In this document: one piece after another, positions 8,481 through 18,946 of the stretch
Numbering within the stretch: the stretch's first letter is position 1
Layout of the letters: every line of letters starts with the position of its first letter
Program-made: the position numbers and the translations under genes
Notes under the pieces: generated by a model
Told to the model about the DNA's origin: nothing
Databases searched by the model: none
What the model saw: the letters and a program-made list of their open reading frames with translations, nothing else
NCBI RefSeq assembly: GCF_009834125.1
Contig: NZ_CP047146.1
Location: 2,845,501-2,909,500 of the forward strand
DNA from: Streptomyces sp. GS7
GTDB lineage: Bacteria > Actinomycetota > Actinomycetes > Streptomycetales > Streptomycetaceae
Reading direction: 5' to 3'
DNA: 64,000 nucleotides

Positions 8481-9086
8481 TCACTCGCCCCGCCAGATGT
8501 TCTCGAACGCGGCCTCTTCGATGGCGCGCCGCTGCCGCACCGCCGCCAGCTCCTGGAGCGCGTCGCTGACCGTGGCCAGCACGGTCGTCACCGCCTCGTC
8601 GACGACGCCGGGCGCCTGCTCGGCCGGTTCCGCGCCGTATCCGAGCGCCGTCGCGAGCGCCATGAGCACCGGCTCCTGCGCCGCCCAGCGGTCCGCGGCC
8701 CGCCACCGGGCGGGCGAATCCACCGGCACCGCCGCACCCTTCCGGAACGGCAGCCCCCGGTGGCGCTGCCGGGTGAGCAGACCCTCGTCCTCCAGGACGG
8801 TCTCATACGCCTCGGCCAGCCCGCGGCCCCTGCGCCACAGCCAGTCGTCGACGGTCTCGTGGGGCGCGTCCCGTACCAGCGACTCCGCGGCCGTGGCCAG
8901 CAGGCGGTCGGAGAGTCCCGGCAGATAGCCCGGCACGATGCGGTCGCCGTCCAGCCGGACGGCCTCGACGCCGAGCAGGTCGATCACCTCGGCCGCGGCG
9001 AGCGCGAGCGACAGATCGCCCCGCTCGACAGGATGCCGGGGCGTCAGCTCCAGGCTGATGAGCAACAGATCCCGCGGTGTGGTCAT
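8481..9086 (-). CDS. GPP34-family protein (GOLPH3-like)
   Basis: A 201-residue protein starting MTTPRDLLLISLELTPRHPV, with DLSLALAAAEVIDLLG and a C-terminal ENIWRGE. The family is recognised by the LLL-x-L-E opening, the (A)AAEVIDLL helix and the late RQRHRGLPFRKG segment. In eukaryotes GOLPH3 binds phosphoinositides. In actinobacteria GPP34 proteins are common and their role is undefined, possibly at the membrane surface. It is convergent with the DMFase-like gene (42 bp apart) and stands alone. Confidence 0.85.
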   Translation of the reverse strand: MTTPRDLLLISLELTPRHPVERGDLSLALAAAEVIDLLGVEAVRLDGDRIVPGYLPGLSDRLLATAAESLVRDAPHETVDDWLWRRGRGLAEAYETVLEDEGLLTRQRHRGLPFRKGAAVPVDSPARWRAADRWAAQEPVLMALATALGYGAEPAEQAPGVVDEAVTTVLATVSDALQELAAVRQRRAIEEAAFENIWRGE

Positions 9087-9227
9087 GGCAGCTCCCGACG
9101 AGAGGCGACCTCCGCCCGCCCCGCACCCCCTTCTACGACCTTACGGAGCACGGGCGGCGGCTGCATCCCGCACCGCTCCCGCCCGCGCCGGGAGGCGCTC
9201 CGGGGCCGCCGGGTGCAAGCTGCCGCC

Positions 9228-10070
9228 ATGGGGCCCACGGGTACGCACGCCGAGAACGCCGGACACACCGCGAACGCCGGGGCCGCCGAGAACTCCGCGA
9301 ACGTCGGCGCCGCGGCACCGGGCCCACCGTTGGCGGGCTGTGTGGCGCTGGTGACCGGCGCGTCCGGCGGCATCGGGGCGGCCACCGCCCTGGCGCTGGC
9401 CCGGGAGGGCGCGGCGCTCGCGCTGGTGGCCCGGCGCGCCGAGCGGCTGGCGGAGCTGACCGACACGATCCGGGCGCGGGGCGGCTCGTGCGCCGCCATC
9501 ACGGCCGATCTGCGGGACGGCGCCCGCGCCCGGCGCAGCGTCGCGGAGGCCGCCGAGCGCTTCGGGCGGCTGGACGTGCTGGTCAACAACGCCGGTTACG
9601 TCGCGATGGGGGCACTGGAGGAGGTCGGCCCCGAGGACCTCGACCGGATGGTCGACCTGAACCTGACGGCCGTTCTGCACCTGTCGCGGGCGGCACTGCC
9701 GCATCTGCTGCGCGCGGCGGAGCACGGTCCGCGCGGGGTCGCCGACCTGGTCGCCGTCAGCTCGGTCGCGGGCCGCGTGCCGCGCCGCGGCAACAGCGTG
9801 TACTCGGCGACGAAGCACGCGGTGTGCGCGTTCAGCGAGGCCCTGCGCCAGGAGGTGACCGGACGCGGTGTGCGGGTGGGCGTCGTCGAGCCGGGGCTGA
9901 CCTCGACGGAGATGGCGACCGGTGCCGGGCTGGCCGCGGCCCGCGGCATGGCGCAGGAGTCCTGGCTGCGGGCCGAGGACATCGCGCGCGCCCTCACCTT
10001 CATGGTCACCCAGCCCCCGCACGCCGCGATCAACGAGATCATGGTGCGCCCCACGGCCCAGGAGCACTGA
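9228..10070 (+). CDS. Short-chain dehydrogenase/reductase
   Basis: A 280-residue classical SDR. The cofactor motif TGASGGIG (TGxxxGxG) sits at about residue 45, NNAG follows at about 125, and the catalytic Ser (VAVSSVAG) and YxxxK (YSATKHA) are intact. An NADP preference is possible from the Arg-rich ARRAERL after beta-2. The first 35 residues (repeating HAENAGHTANAGAAENSAN-type sequence) are an unusual Asn/Ala-rich tail with no counterpart in the fold. A start further in is therefore possible, but none has a clearly better ribosome site. The substrate is unknown. An AraC/VOC pair follows 52 bp downstream. Confidence 0.85.
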   Translation: MGPTGTHAENAGHTANAGAAENSANVGAAAPGPPLAGCVALVTGASGGIGAATALALAREGAALALVARRAERLAELTDTIRARGGSCAAITADLRDGARARRSVAEAAERFGRLDVLVNNAGYVAMGALEEVGPEDLDRMVDLNLTAVLHLSRAALPHLLRAAEHGPRGVADLVAVSSVAGRVPRRGNSVYSATKHAVCAFSEALRQEVTGRGVRVGVVEPGLTSTEMATGAGLAAARGMAQESWLRAEDIARALTFMVTQPPHAAINEIMVRPTAQEH

Positions 10071-10122
10071 CCCCCGCACCGGCCCCGGCGGCAGCCGGCC
10101 GGGCGGCGTCCGGCGCCGTGCG

Positions 10123-10590
10123 ATGCTGGTGCGCGTGACACTTGAGGACCTGGTCAGGCTGCGCCGCGCACGGGACGTGATGGACCGCGACTACGCGCAG
10201 CCGCTGGACGTCCCGTCGCTGGCGAGCATCGCCCTGATGTCCTCCGGGCACTTCTCCCGCAGCTTCCGCGCCGCTTTCGGAGAGACGCCCTACAGCTACC
10301 TGATGACCCGCCGTGTCGAGCGGGCCAAGGCGCTGCTGCGGCGGGGCGACCTGAGCGTGACGGAGGTCTGCTTCGCGGTCGGCTGTACGTCCCTGGGGTC
10401 GTTCAGCTCGCGCTTCACCGCGCTGGTCGGGGAGACCCCGAGCGCGTACCGGGCCCGCCGCCACGAGGCGGGCGCCGCGATCCCGGCGTGCGTCGCCAAG
10501 ATCCTCACGCGACCGGTCAGGAACGGCGCACCGGTCGGGGCCGGCGAACCGGTCAGGATCGGAGAAGCGGACTCCGCCGCCGCCTCGTAG
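10123..10590 (+). CDS. AraC-family regulator (DNA-binding domain only)
   Basis: A 155-residue protein that is almost entirely the AraC double helix-turn-helix. HTH1 is PSLASIALMSSGHFSRSFRA with FGETPYSYLM; HTH2 is VTEVCFAVGCTSLGSFSSRF with GETPSAYR. It lacks a ligand-binding domain. The start could be this ATG or the GTG at 10135 (reading VTLEDLVRLRRARD), which is where many homologues begin; no strong ribosome site decides. A VOC gene starts 10 bp downstream, a pairing often seen in actinobacteria in which the regulator controls the VOC protein. Confidence 0.85.
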   Translation: MLVRVTLEDLVRLRRARDVMDRDYAQPLDVPSLASIALMSSGHFSRSFRAAFGETPYSYLMTRRVERAKALLRRGDLSVTEVCFAVGCTSLGSFSSRFTALVGETPSAYRARRHEAGAAIPACVAKILTRPVRNGAPVGAGEPVRIGEADSAAAS

Positions 10591-10600
10591 CGTCGGAGGC

Positions 10601-11017
10601 ATGGACATCAAGCTCTCGCAGTGCTTCATCGCAGTCGACGACCATGACAAGGCGCTCGCCTTCTACCGCGACGTCCTCGGTCTGGAGGTGCGCAACGACG
10701 TCGCGTTCGAGGGGATGCGCTGGGTGACCGTCGGGTCGCCCGCCCAGCCCGACGTCGAGATCGTCCTCGAACCGCCGCTCGCCAACCCCAACGCCTCCCC
10801 GGCCGACCGGCAGGCGATGGCGGAACTCCTGGCCAAGGGGAACCTGCGCGGCGTGATCTTCTCCACCGACGACTGCGACGCCACCTTCGAACGGATCCGG
10901 TCCGCCGGCGGCGAAGTCCTCCAGGAGCCGATCGACCAGCCCTACGGCGTCCGCGACTGCGCCTTCCGCGACCCGGCCGGCAACATGCTCCGCTTCACCC
11001 AGCCCCGCACCCGCTGA
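10601..11017 (+). CDS. VOC-family (glyoxalase/bleomycin-resistance-like) protein
   Basis: A 138-residue protein with the paired beta-alpha-beta-beta-beta VOC fold: CFIAVDDHDKALAFYRDVLG opens the first module and a second ends RDCAFRDPAGNMLRF. A metal-binding Glu and His can be proposed, but the usual first His is replaced (IAVDD), so glyoxalase activity is uncertain. GGAGG precedes the ATG. It is directly downstream of the AraC-type regulator and probably forms a two-gene unit ended by the hairpin at 11056-11103. Confidence 0.85.
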   Translation: MDIKLSQCFIAVDDHDKALAFYRDVLGLEVRNDVAFEGMRWVTVGSPAQPDVEIVLEPPLANPNASPADRQAMAELLAKGNLRGVIFSTDDCDATFERIRSAGGEVLQEPIDQPYGVRDCAFRDPAGNMLRFTQPRTR

Positions 11018-11055
11018 CCCCTTTCCGCACGTCGCGTTCGTCGCGTCCCGCCACA

Positions 11056-11103
11056 CGTCGTGGTGCCCCCGGCAGCGGCCGCAGGCCGGGCGGCACCGCG
11101 ACG
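11056..11103 (+). terminator. Hairpin terminator after the AraC/VOC unit
   Basis: A long imperfect inverted repeat: CGTCGTGGTGCCCCCGGC (11056-11073) pairs with GCCGGGCGGCACCGCGACG (11085-11103) around an 11-base loop. There is no T-tract, as is common in high-GC genomes. Confidence 0.5.
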
Positions 11104-11222
11104 TCACCCGGCGGGGCCGCGTGCTCCGGTCGGCGAGCCAGACCTTGCGGCCGGTAAGCGAGTTGATCTCTGTTTGGCGACGGTGCGGTGTCGCTGCGGA
11201 GCGGGTGCGTAGGATCACCGGC

Positions 11223-11597
11223 ATGGCATTACGACCTGTTCGGGTCAACATCAAGGCTCTCGATGCCTCGGCGGTCGGCCGGTTCTGGGCGGAGGCGCTC
11301 GGCCGGAGTGCCTACAGCCCCGGCGTGACCCCGTACGTCGGACGCGTCGGCGGCCCCGTCTGGCCGGACCCGGTCGCCGTCTGCGTCGACGTCGTTCCCG
11401 TCCCGGAACCCAAGGCAGCGGCAAAGGACCGTGTGCACCTCGATCTCGCCACCGCCTTCGCGGCCCACCAGGCGGAGCTGGTCGCGCGCCTCCGGGCCCT
11501 CGGCGCGACGCCCGCCCACGTGGGCCAGGGCACGGTGCCGTGGACGGTCCTCGCCGACCCGGAGGGCCACGAGTTCTGCGTCCTCGCCCTGCCCTGA
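11223..11597 (+). CDS. VOC-family protein (Glyoxalase-like domain)
   Basis: A 124-residue protein beginning MALRPVRVNIKALDASAVGRFWAEALG, the opening typical of the actinobacterial glyoxalase_6-like group. It ends WTVLADPEGHEFCVLAL, where the DPEGNEFC-type segment carries a conserved Glu. A single short domain suggests a homodimer. No partner gene or substrate is evident; it lies upstream of argC but is separated from it by a promoter region. Confidence 0.8.
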   Translation: MALRPVRVNIKALDASAVGRFWAEALGRSAYSPGVTPYVGRVGGPVWPDPVAVCVDVVPVPEPKAAAKDRVHLDLATAFAAHQAELVARLRALGATPAHVGQGTVPWTVLADPEGHEFCVLALP

Positions 11598-11718
11598 CGC
11601 GGAGCCCCGACGACACCCCGACCCGTGAGCCTTGTGCGCTCATGCGCCATGACCCGGGGTGGGCCGGGCTGCGGCGTCTCGTGAGCCGCAGTCGCCCCCA
11701 CCGGACCTTGACGCACCT

Positions 11719-12826
<1,108 letters not shown>

Positions 12827-12830
<4 letters not shown>

Positions 12831-12922
12831 GCGTCGCACGCGCGGCCGCCGGGCCGCGGATGACCACGAAGGCCGCGCCGCTGCGCTGCGCGGGCGGAGA
12901 AGCGAACAAGGAGGCGCCGTGA
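12827..12922 (+). other. Possible 31-codon mini-ORF coupled to argJ
   Basis: GTG at 12827, preceded by GAGGGGG, opens a 31-codon frame ([20 protein letters not shown]...) that ends with a TGA overlapping the argJ GTG at 12919. Its first codons copy the argJ start (GTGAGCGTC). It could re-initiate ribosomes into argJ, or it could be a relic of a duplication of the argJ initiation region. Confidence 0.3.
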
Positions 12923-14073
12923 GCGTCACGGCAGCAAAGGGATTCTCCGCGGCGGGTATCGCCGCCGGGATCAAGGAGAACGGGAACCCGGACCTCGCCC
13001 TGGTGGTGAACAACGGGCCGCGCCTGGCCGCCGCCGGTGTGTTCACCTCGAACCGGGTCAAGGCGGCGCCGGTCGTCTGGTCCGAGCAGGTCCTCAAGGG
13101 CGGCCGGGTCTCCGCGGTGATCCTCAACTCCGGTGGCGCCAACGCCTGTACGGGTCCGCTCGGGTTCCAGGACACCCACGCGACCGCCGAGAAGGTCGCC
13201 GAGGTGCTCGACGGGCACAGCGCCGGGGAGGTGGCGGTCGCGTCCACCGGGCTCATCGGACTGCGGCTCCCGATGGACAAGCTGCTGCCGGGAGTCGAGC
13301 GGGCCGCGGCCGAACTGACCGAGCACGGCGGCGAGAAGGCCGCCATCGCCATCAAGACCACCGACAGCATCCACAAGACCGCCCAGTCAGGTCAGGACGG
13401 CTGGACCGTCGGCGGGATGGCCAAGGGCGCCGGGATGCTCGCACCCGGCCTCGCCACCATGCTCGTGGTGCTGACCACCGACGCCGATCTGCCGGCCGCC
13501 GACCTGGACGCGGCGCTGCGCGCGGCCACCCGCACCACCTTCGACCGGGTCGACTCCGACGGCTGCATGTCCACGAACGACACGGTGCTGCTGCTGGCCT
13601 CCGGCGCCTCCGGTGTCGTGCCGGACCGGGACGTCTTCGCCGAGGCGGTCCGCACGGTCTGCGACGACCTGGCCCGGCAGCTGATCGGCGACGCCGAGGG
13701 CGCCAGCAAGGACATCCGGATCGAGGTCGTGGGCGCGGCCAGCGAGGACGACGCGGTCGAGGTCGGCCGGTCCATCGCGCGCAACAACCTGCTCAAGTGC
13801 GCCATCCACGGCGAGGACCCCAACTGGGGCCGGGTGCTCTCCGCCATCGGCACCACCTCCGCCGCCTTCGAGCCGGACCAGCTGAACGTCGCGATCAACG
13901 ACGTCTGGGTCTGCAAGAACGGCTCGGTGGGGGAGGACCGCGACCTCGTCGACATGCGCTACCGGGAGGTGCGGATCACCGCCGACCTCGCCGCCGGCAC
14001 CGAGTCCGCGGTCATCTGGTCCAACGACCTCACGGCCGACTACGTCCACGAGAACAGCGCGTACTCGTCATGA
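12919..14073 (+). CDS. argJ: Bifunctional glutamate N-acetyltransferase / ornithine acetyltransferase
   Basis: Transfers acetyl from N-acetylornithine to glutamate, closing the acetyl cycle of arginine biosynthesis; some members also use acetyl-CoA. The 384-residue precursor contains the self-cleavage site in [21 protein letters not shown], where T180 becomes the N-terminal nucleophile of the beta chain. The segments [11 protein letters not shown] and [10 protein letters not shown] are typical. The start is GTG 12919, after AAGGAGG. It lies third in a run of overlapping frames: its start overlaps the stop of the upstream mini-ORF and its TGA overlaps the argB ATG (ATGA). Confidence 0.98.
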   Translation: MSVTAAKGFSAAGIAAGIKENGNPDLALVVNNGPRLAAAGVFTSNRVKAAPVVWSEQVLKGGRVSAVILNSGGANACTGPLGFQDTHATAEKVAEVLDGHSAGEVAVASTGLIGLRLPMDKLLPGVERAAAELTEHGGEKAAIAIKTTDSIHKTAQSGQDGWTVGGMAKGAGMLAPGLATMLVVLTTDADLPAADLDAALRAATRTTFDRVDSDGCMSTNDTVLLLASGASGVVPDRDVFAEAVRTVCDDLARQLIGDAEGASKDIRIEVVGAASEDDAVEVGRSIARNNLLKCAIHGEDPNWGRVLSAIGTTSAAFEPDQLNVAINDVWVCKNGSVGEDRDLVDMRYREVRITADLAAGTESAVIWSNDLTADYVHENSAYSS

Positions 14074-15008
14074 GCACTCGCAAGCACACCGCGCTCCCCA
14101 AGGCCCGCACGCTCATCGAGGCGCTGCCCTGGCTGACCCGGCACCACGGCAAGACCGTCGTCATCAAGTTCGGCGGCAACGCGATGGTCGACGAGGAGCT
14201 GAAGCGCGCCTTCGCGCAGGACGTGGTGTTCCTGCGGCACGCCGGGCTGCGGCCCGTCGTCGTGCACGGCGGCGGGCCGCAGATCAGCGCACAGCTGGAA
14301 CTGCTCGGCCTGGAGTCGGAGTTCAGGGGCGGGCTCCGGGTGACCTCGCCCGAGGCGATGAACGTCGTACGGATGGTGCTGGCCGGCCAGGTGCAGCGCG
14401 AACTGGTCGGGCTGCTCAACGAGCACGGTCCGCTGGCCGTCGGCATGACCGGCGAGGACGCCCACCTGATGACCGCGACCAAGCACTACGCGGACGTCGA
14501 CGGGCAGTTGGTCGACATCGGCCGGGTCGGCGAGATCACCGCCATCGACCCCGGCGCGGTGCAGGCCCTGCTGGACGACGGACGGATCCCGGTGATCTCG
14601 TCCATCGCGCGCAGCAGCGACGAGGGCGATACCTCCGGCGTCTTCAACGTCAACGCCGACACCGCCGCGTCCGCGCTGGCGGCGGCGCTGGGCGCGGAGA
14701 CACTGATGGTGCTCACCGACGTCGAGGGGCTGTACGAGGACTGGCCGCACAGCGACGAGGTGATCTCCCGGCTCACCGCGAGCGAACTGGAGAAGCTGCT
14801 GCCCGATCTGGCCAGCGGCATGGTCCCGAAGATGCAGGGCTGCCTGCACGCCGTACGCAACGGCGTGCACACCGCCCGGGTCATCGACGGGCGGGTCCAG
14901 CACTCGATCCTGCTGGAGATCTTCACGGACGAGGGCATCGGCACGATGGTGGTGCCGGACCCCGCGCCGGAAACGGACACGAGCGGCACCCAGGAGGGGA
15001 CGGAATGA
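14070..15008 (+). CDS. argB: Acetylglutamate kinase
   Basis: Phosphorylates N-acetylglutamate; in arginine-retro-inhibited organisms this is the feedback-controlled step. At 312 residues it shows the amino-acid-kinase signatures [34 protein letters not shown] and [13 protein letters not shown]. The N-terminal helix before VVIKFGG ([18 protein letters not shown]) is the extension found in arginine-sensitive hexameric enzymes, so inhibition by arginine is likely (from family knowledge). The ATG overlaps the argJ stop and the argB stop overlaps the argD ATG. Confidence 0.98.
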   Translation: MSTRKHTALPKARTLIEALPWLTRHHGKTVVIKFGGNAMVDEELKRAFAQDVVFLRHAGLRPVVVHGGGPQISAQLELLGLESEFRGGLRVTSPEAMNVVRMVLAGQVQRELVGLLNEHGPLAVGMTGEDAHLMTATKHYADVDGQLVDIGRVGEITAIDPGAVQALLDDGRIPVISSIARSSDEGDTSGVFNVNADTAASALAAALGAETLMVLTDVEGLYEDWPHSDEVISRLTASELEKLLPDLASGMVPKMQGCLHAVRNGVHTARVIDGRVQHSILLEIFTDEGIGTMVVPDPAPETDTSGTQEGTE

Positions 15009-16237
15009 GCGGGTCGGCAGCAACCGAGGGCACCCGGGGCCCGGTGACCAACGAAGGGCTCACCCAGCGCTGGCAGGGCGCCATGATGCACAACTTCGGC
15101 ACCCCGCGCCTCCCACTCGTCCGCGGCGAGGGCGTCACGGTCTGGGACGCCGACGGCGGGGAGTACCTCGACTTCCTCGGCGGTATCGCGGTCAACGCGC
15201 TCGGCCACGCCCACCCGGCGGTGGTCCGCGCCGTCTCCGACCAGATCGCCACCCTCGGCCATGTCTCCAACTTCTTCGTCAGCGAGCCCACCGTGGCCCT
15301 CGCCGAGCGGCTGCTCGGGCTCGCCGGCCGCCCGGGCCGGGTCTACTTCTCCAACTCCGGCGCCGAGGCCAACGAGGCCGCCTTCAAGATCGGCCGGCTG
15401 ACCGGCCGGACCCACATGGTCTCCACCGTCGGCGGCTTCCACGGCCGGACCATGGGCGCCCTCGCCCTCACCGGACAGCCCGCCAAGCAGGGCCCGTTCG
15501 CCCCGCTGCCCGGCGAGGTCGACTACGTGCCGTACGGGGACGCCGAGGCGCTGCGCGCCGCCGTCACCACCGACACCGCCTTCGTCATCCTGGAGCCTGT
15601 CCAGGGCGAGAACGGCGTGGTGGTCCCGCCGCCCGGCTACCTCCGGGCGGCCCGCGAGATCACCGCGGCCAACGGGACCCTGCTCGTCCTCGACGAGATC
15701 CAGACCGGCATCGGCCGGACCGGGCACTGGCTGGAATCCCAGGCACAGGGCGTCGAGGCGGACGTCATCACCCTCGCCAAGGGCCTGGGAGGCGGACTGC
15801 CCATCGGCGCCACGCTGGCCTTCGGCGCGGCCGCCGACCTCCTCACCCCGGGCCTGCACGGCTCGACCTTCAGCGGCAACCCGGTCGTCTGCGCCGGTGC
15901 CCTCGCCGTCCTGGACACCATCGAGGCGGACGGCGTCCTCGATCACGTCAAGCGGGTCGGCGAGCGGCTGCGTGCCGGGACCGAGGCGCTGGGGCACCCG
16001 TTGATCGGCCAGGTCCGCGGGGCGGGTCTGCTCCTGGGTATCGTCTTGACCGAGCCCCTCGCACCGCAGGTGCAGCAGGCGGCTCAGGACGCGGGCCTTC
16101 TGGTGAACGCGGTCGCGCCGGACGTCATCCGGCTCGCCCCGCCGCTGATCGTCTCGGACGAGGAGGCGGACACTTTCCTCCGGAAGCTTCCCGGCGTCCT
16201 CAACGCGGCCCGCCAAAAGGCCGACGGGGACCGATGA
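15005..16237 (+). CDS. argD: Acetylornithine aminotransferase
   Basis: PLP-dependent class III aminotransferase that makes N-acetylornithine from the semialdehyde and glutamate. It is 410 residues. Diagnostic segments are [48 protein letters not shown] (conserved Asp-Glu) and [15 protein letters not shown] with PLP lysine K259. The N-terminus is a little extended ([19 protein letters not shown]). It is coupled to argB through ATGA and followed 19 bp later by argR. Confidence 0.97.
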   Translation: MSGSAATEGTRGPVTNEGLTQRWQGAMMHNFGTPRLPLVRGEGVTVWDADGGEYLDFLGGIAVNALGHAHPAVVRAVSDQIATLGHVSNFFVSEPTVALAERLLGLAGRPGRVYFSNSGAEANEAAFKIGRLTGRTHMVSTVGGFHGRTMGALALTGQPAKQGPFAPLPGEVDYVPYGDAEALRAAVTTDTAFVILEPVQGENGVVVPPPGYLRAAREITAANGTLLVLDEIQTGIGRTGHWLESQAQGVEADVITLAKGLGGGLPIGATLAFGAAADLLTPGLHGSTFSGNPVVCAGALAVLDTIEADGVLDHVKRVGERLRAGTEALGHPLIGQVRGAGLLLGIVLTEPLAPQVQQAAQDAGLLVNAVAPDVIRLAPPLIVSDEEADTFLRKLPGVLNAARQKADGDR

Positions 16238-16256
16238 TCCGGAGACTGACGCAACG

Positions 16257-16796
16257 ATGACCGTGCCGCAGGACAACGAGTACAACGGTGGCCAGGCCGT
16301 ACCGCAGACCCGCACCGCCCGCCACCGCCGGATCGTGGACATCCTCAACCGGCAGCCGGTGCGCTCCCAGAGCCAGCTCGCGAGGCTGCTCGCCGACGAC
16401 GGACTCTCCGTCACCCAGGCGACGCTCTCCCGCGACCTGGACGAACTGGGTGCGGTGAAGATCCGCAACACCGGCGGCGAGCTGATCTACGCGGTGCCCA
16501 GCGAGGGCGGCGACCGCAAGCCCCGCGCGCCCCTGGGGGAGTCCGCCAAGGAGGAGCGGATGCGCCGCCTCTCCGGCGAACTCCTCATCTCCGCCGAGGC
16601 GTCCGCCAACCTCGTCGTCCTGCGCACCCCGCCGGGCGCCGCCCAGTTCCTGGCGTCCGCCATCGACCAGGCCGAACTCCACGACATCCTCGGCACCATC
16701 GCCGGCGACGACACCCTGATGCTCATCAGCCGCGACCCGGCGGGCGGGCAGCAACTGGCGGACCACCTGCTGCGCCTGGCGCAGAAGGCCCACTGA
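16257..16796 (+). CDS. argR: Arginine repressor
   Basis: A 179-residue ArgR. The N-terminal winged helix ([38 protein letters not shown]) binds ARG boxes; the C-terminal hexamerisation and arginine-binding domain has [20 protein letters not shown] and the [12 protein letters not shown] segment whose acidic pair contacts arginine. It is the last gene of argCJBDR, so its own level follows operon expression. Likely targets in this window are the argC and argG promoters, both with TGCATA cores. Confidence 0.97.
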   Translation: MTVPQDNEYNGGQAVPQTRTARHRRIVDILNRQPVRSQSQLARLLADDGLSVTQATLSRDLDELGAVKIRNTGGELIYAVPSEGGDRKPRAPLGESAKEERMRRLSGELLISAEASANLVVLRTPPGAAQFLASAIDQAELHDILGTIAGDDTLMLISRDPAGGQQLADHLLRLAQKAH

Positions 16797-16802
16797 CGCA
16801 CC

Positions 16803-16865
16803 CGTTCCACCGGAAATCACCCATAGTTCCGATTCATGTGCATATAGTGACGGAGGTCTCACTAT
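16803..16865 (+). promoter_or_regulatory. pstS upstream region: PHO-box-like repeats and an overlapping dyad
   Basis: Three 11-bp units, CGTTCCACCGG (16803-16813), AAATCACCCAT (16814-16824) and AGTTCCGATTC (16825-16835), follow the spacing and partly the GGTTCACCCGG consensus of PhoP-binding PHO boxes. Downstream, TATAGT (16843-16848) could be the -10. It lies within a perfect dyad ATAGTGA-N8-TCACTAT (16844-16865). GTGCATA at 16838-16844 also resembles the TGCATA core of the arg promoters. PhoP control is expected for pstS; the dyad's owner is unknown. Confidence 0.5.
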
Positions 16866-16913
16866 CCTCTGCCGCGCCGGCCGAGCCCGGTCCGCGGGAA
16901 GGAGCACCAGCGC

Positions 16914-18065
16914 GTGAAACTCCAGCGGAAGGGCCGGCCGTACACCAAGGCGGCCGGGGTGGCGGTCATCTCCGGCGCCCTGGCGCTGACCGCCTGCGGC
17001 TCGAACGGCGGCTCCCCCTCCTCCGGCTCGTCGCCCGGCACCACCAAGCCGCCCACCGCCGGTGCCGGCGCGAACGGCATCGCCTGCGGCAGGGCGGCCG
17101 GACTGCTGGCCTCCGGCTCGACGGCGCAGCAGTACGCCATGAAGTTCTGGATCAAGAGCTACACGCACGCCTGCGAGGGCACCAGGATCGACTACACCGG
17201 TAACGGCTCCGGCGCCGGCCAGGACCAGTTCCTGGCGGGCAGGACCGCCTTCGCGGGGTCGGACTCCCCGCTGACCGCCGACCAGGTCGCCCGGTCCCGG
17301 AAGGTCTGCTCCGACGGCGGCCAGGCGATCCACCTCCCGATGGTCGGCGGGCCGATCGCGGTCGGCTTCAACGTCCCCGGGGTCGACCGGCTGGTCCTGG
17401 ACGCCCCCACCCTCGCCAAGATCTTCAACGGGCAGATCACGACCTGGAACGACCCGGCGATCGCCCAGCGGAACAAGGACGCCAAGCTGCCGGCGACGCC
17501 GATCCAGCCGTTCCACCGCTCCGACTCCTCCGGGACGACGGACAACTTCACCGCGTATCTGCACGCCGCCGCCCCGGACGCCTGGCCGAACGCACACAGC
17601 AAGGACTGGACCGGCAAGGGCGGCAAGTCCGCCAAGGGGTCCGCGGACCTCGCCTCCCAGGTCCAGCGGACCGAGGGCGCGATCGGCTACGTCGAGCTGC
17701 CGTACGCGGTCGACCGCATGATCCGCACGGTCTCGGTCGACACCGGGGCCCCCATCCCGGCCGACCCCAACGTGATCGCGGCATCCCGGGCGATCGCCGG
17801 TGCCCGGACCGCCGGGACCGGCGGCGATGTGCTCCTCGACCTCGACTACGCGACCAAGGACGCCGGTGCCTACCCCATCGACGTGGTCACCTACGAGATC
17901 GTCTGCGACAAGGGCAACAAGCCGGCGACCTGGCCCGCCACCAAGGCGTTCCTGGCGTACATCGCCAGCCAGAAAGGCCAGGAGAACCTGACCTTCCAGG
18001 GCTACGCGACCCTCCCGGCCAAGGTCATGGACCGGGTCCGCGGCGAGATCGGCAAACTGTCGTGA
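16914..18065 (+). CDS. pstS: Phosphate-binding lipoprotein PstS
   Basis: A 383-residue substrate-binding protein of the high-affinity phosphate ABC system. It has a lipoprotein signal (KAAGVAVISGALALTACGSN, lipobox LTAC), a low-complexity Ser/Pro/Thr linker, then the PstS fold with TGNGSGAGQDQFLAGRTAFA, the LAKIFNGQITTWNDPAIA segment and FHRSDSSGTTDNF, whose Ser/Arg/Asp residues bind phosphate. The GTG start follows GGAAGGAG. pstC, pstA and pstB are not next to it, so here pstS stands alone between argR and a terminator; they may lie elsewhere on the chromosome. Confidence 0.92.
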   Translation: MKLQRKGRPYTKAAGVAVISGALALTACGSNGGSPSSGSSPGTTKPPTAGAGANGIACGRAAGLLASGSTAQQYAMKFWIKSYTHACEGTRIDYTGNGSGAGQDQFLAGRTAFAGSDSPLTADQVARSRKVCSDGGQAIHLPMVGGPIAVGFNVPGVDRLVLDAPTLAKIFNGQITTWNDPAIAQRNKDAKLPATPIQPFHRSDSSGTTDNFTAYLHAAAPDAWPNAHSKDWTGKGGKSAKGSADLASQVQRTEGAIGYVELPYAVDRMIRTVSVDTGAPIPADPNVIAASRAIAGARTAGTGGDVLLDLDYATKDAGAYPIDVVTYEIVCDKGNKPATWPATKAFLAYIASQKGQENLTFQGYATLPAKVMDRVRGEIGKLS

Positions 18066-18134
18066 CGTCCGAGCGCCCGCGCTGAAGCACTCCGGCGCAA
18101 GCCGGCCGCGCCCCACGGGAAAGCCCCACGGGAA

Positions 18135-18165
18135 AAGGCCGCTTCCGATACTCGGAAACGGCCTT
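18135..18165. terminator. Bidirectional hairpin between pstS and tRNA-Pro
   Basis: AAGGCCGCTTCCG (18135-18147) pairs with CGGAAACGGCCTT (18153-18165), one G-T pair, 5-base loop. On the minus strand it is followed by TTTTCCC, a fair T-tract, so it should end tRNA-Pro; on the plus strand it follows pstS. Confidence 0.7.
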
Positions 18166-18183
18166 CGACCTGCAACAACACCG

Positions 18184-18257
<74 letters not shown>

Positions 18258-18410
18258 GTGCTCGAACCGGCCGGAGTGTTCCCGGCCGGGCGTGCAGAAG
18301 AAAAACTACCCTGTCCCGGCCCATGAATCCAAAGCGGGGCCCCGCCGAGGACGGCAGGCGGTGTCCGTCGGCCCCCTGCGGGGCTCGGGCGGCCGTGTTT
18401 CGATGGGGTT

Positions 18411-18806
18411 ATGTCCGCAAAATCCCATAAGGGTGGTGTGTCGACCGTCGATGCCATCCGGGTGCGCCGGGTGTACGACACGCCGGAGCCGGCGGACGGG
18501 GCCCGCGTGCTGGTCGACCGGCTGTGGCCCAGGGGGCTGGCCAAGGAGGACGCCCGGCTGACCGAGTGGTGCAAGGACGCGGCGCCCTCGTCCGAGCTGC
18601 GGCGCTGGTACCGGCACGAGGGGGAGCGGTTCGAGGAGTTCGCCGCGCGGTACCGCGACGAGCTGGCGGAGGAGCGCGCGCGGGCGGCGCTGCGGCATCT
18701 GCGGGAGCTGGCGGCGGACGGTCCGGTGACGCTGCTGACCGCGACCAGGGACCTGTCCCTCAGTCATGTGAAGGTGCTGCTGGAGGCGCTGCGGGAGGGT
18801 GAATAG
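18411..18806 (+). CDS. DUF488 family protein
   Basis: A 131-residue protein with the DUF488 (YeaO-like) pattern: [36 protein letters not shown], then [15 protein letters not shown] and [22 protein letters not shown]. The W-P-R-G and E-W residues are the family hallmarks. The function is unknown; a role in DNA or RNA metabolism has been guessed for relatives. The first ten residues ([10 protein letters not shown]) precede an in-frame GTG that could be an alternative start. It lies between tRNA-Pro and argG with no evident functional link. Confidence 0.85.
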   Translation: MSAKSHKGGVSTVDAIRVRRVYDTPEPADGARVLVDRLWPRGLAKEDARLTEWCKDAAPSSELRRWYRHEGERFEEFAARYRDELAEERARAALRHLRELAADGPVTLLTATRDLSLSHVKVLLEALREGE

Positions 18807-18881
18807 TCCGTGCCGGGCAAGGGGTCGGGCCGCCCGCGCCGGACCGGTGGCGCGCCGCCGGCCTGCACGTCCCCCACGCCA

Positions 18882-18931
18882 TTGACGAAACATACGGCCG
18901 AGTGCATACTTATACCTACCAGCGCATGCAC
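18882..18931 (+). promoter_or_regulatory. argG promoter with ARG-box-like dyad
   Basis: TTGACG (18882-18887) and CATACT (18905-18910), 17 bp apart, form the promoter. Overlapping the -10 and start point is the inverted repeat GTGCAT (18902-18907) ... ATGCAC (18926-18931) with 18 bp between, and the sequence GTGCATACTTATAC resembles known Streptomyces ARG boxes. ArgR repression of argG separate from argC is likely. Confidence 0.65.
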
Positions 18932-18946
18932 CGTAAGGAGAAGCCC

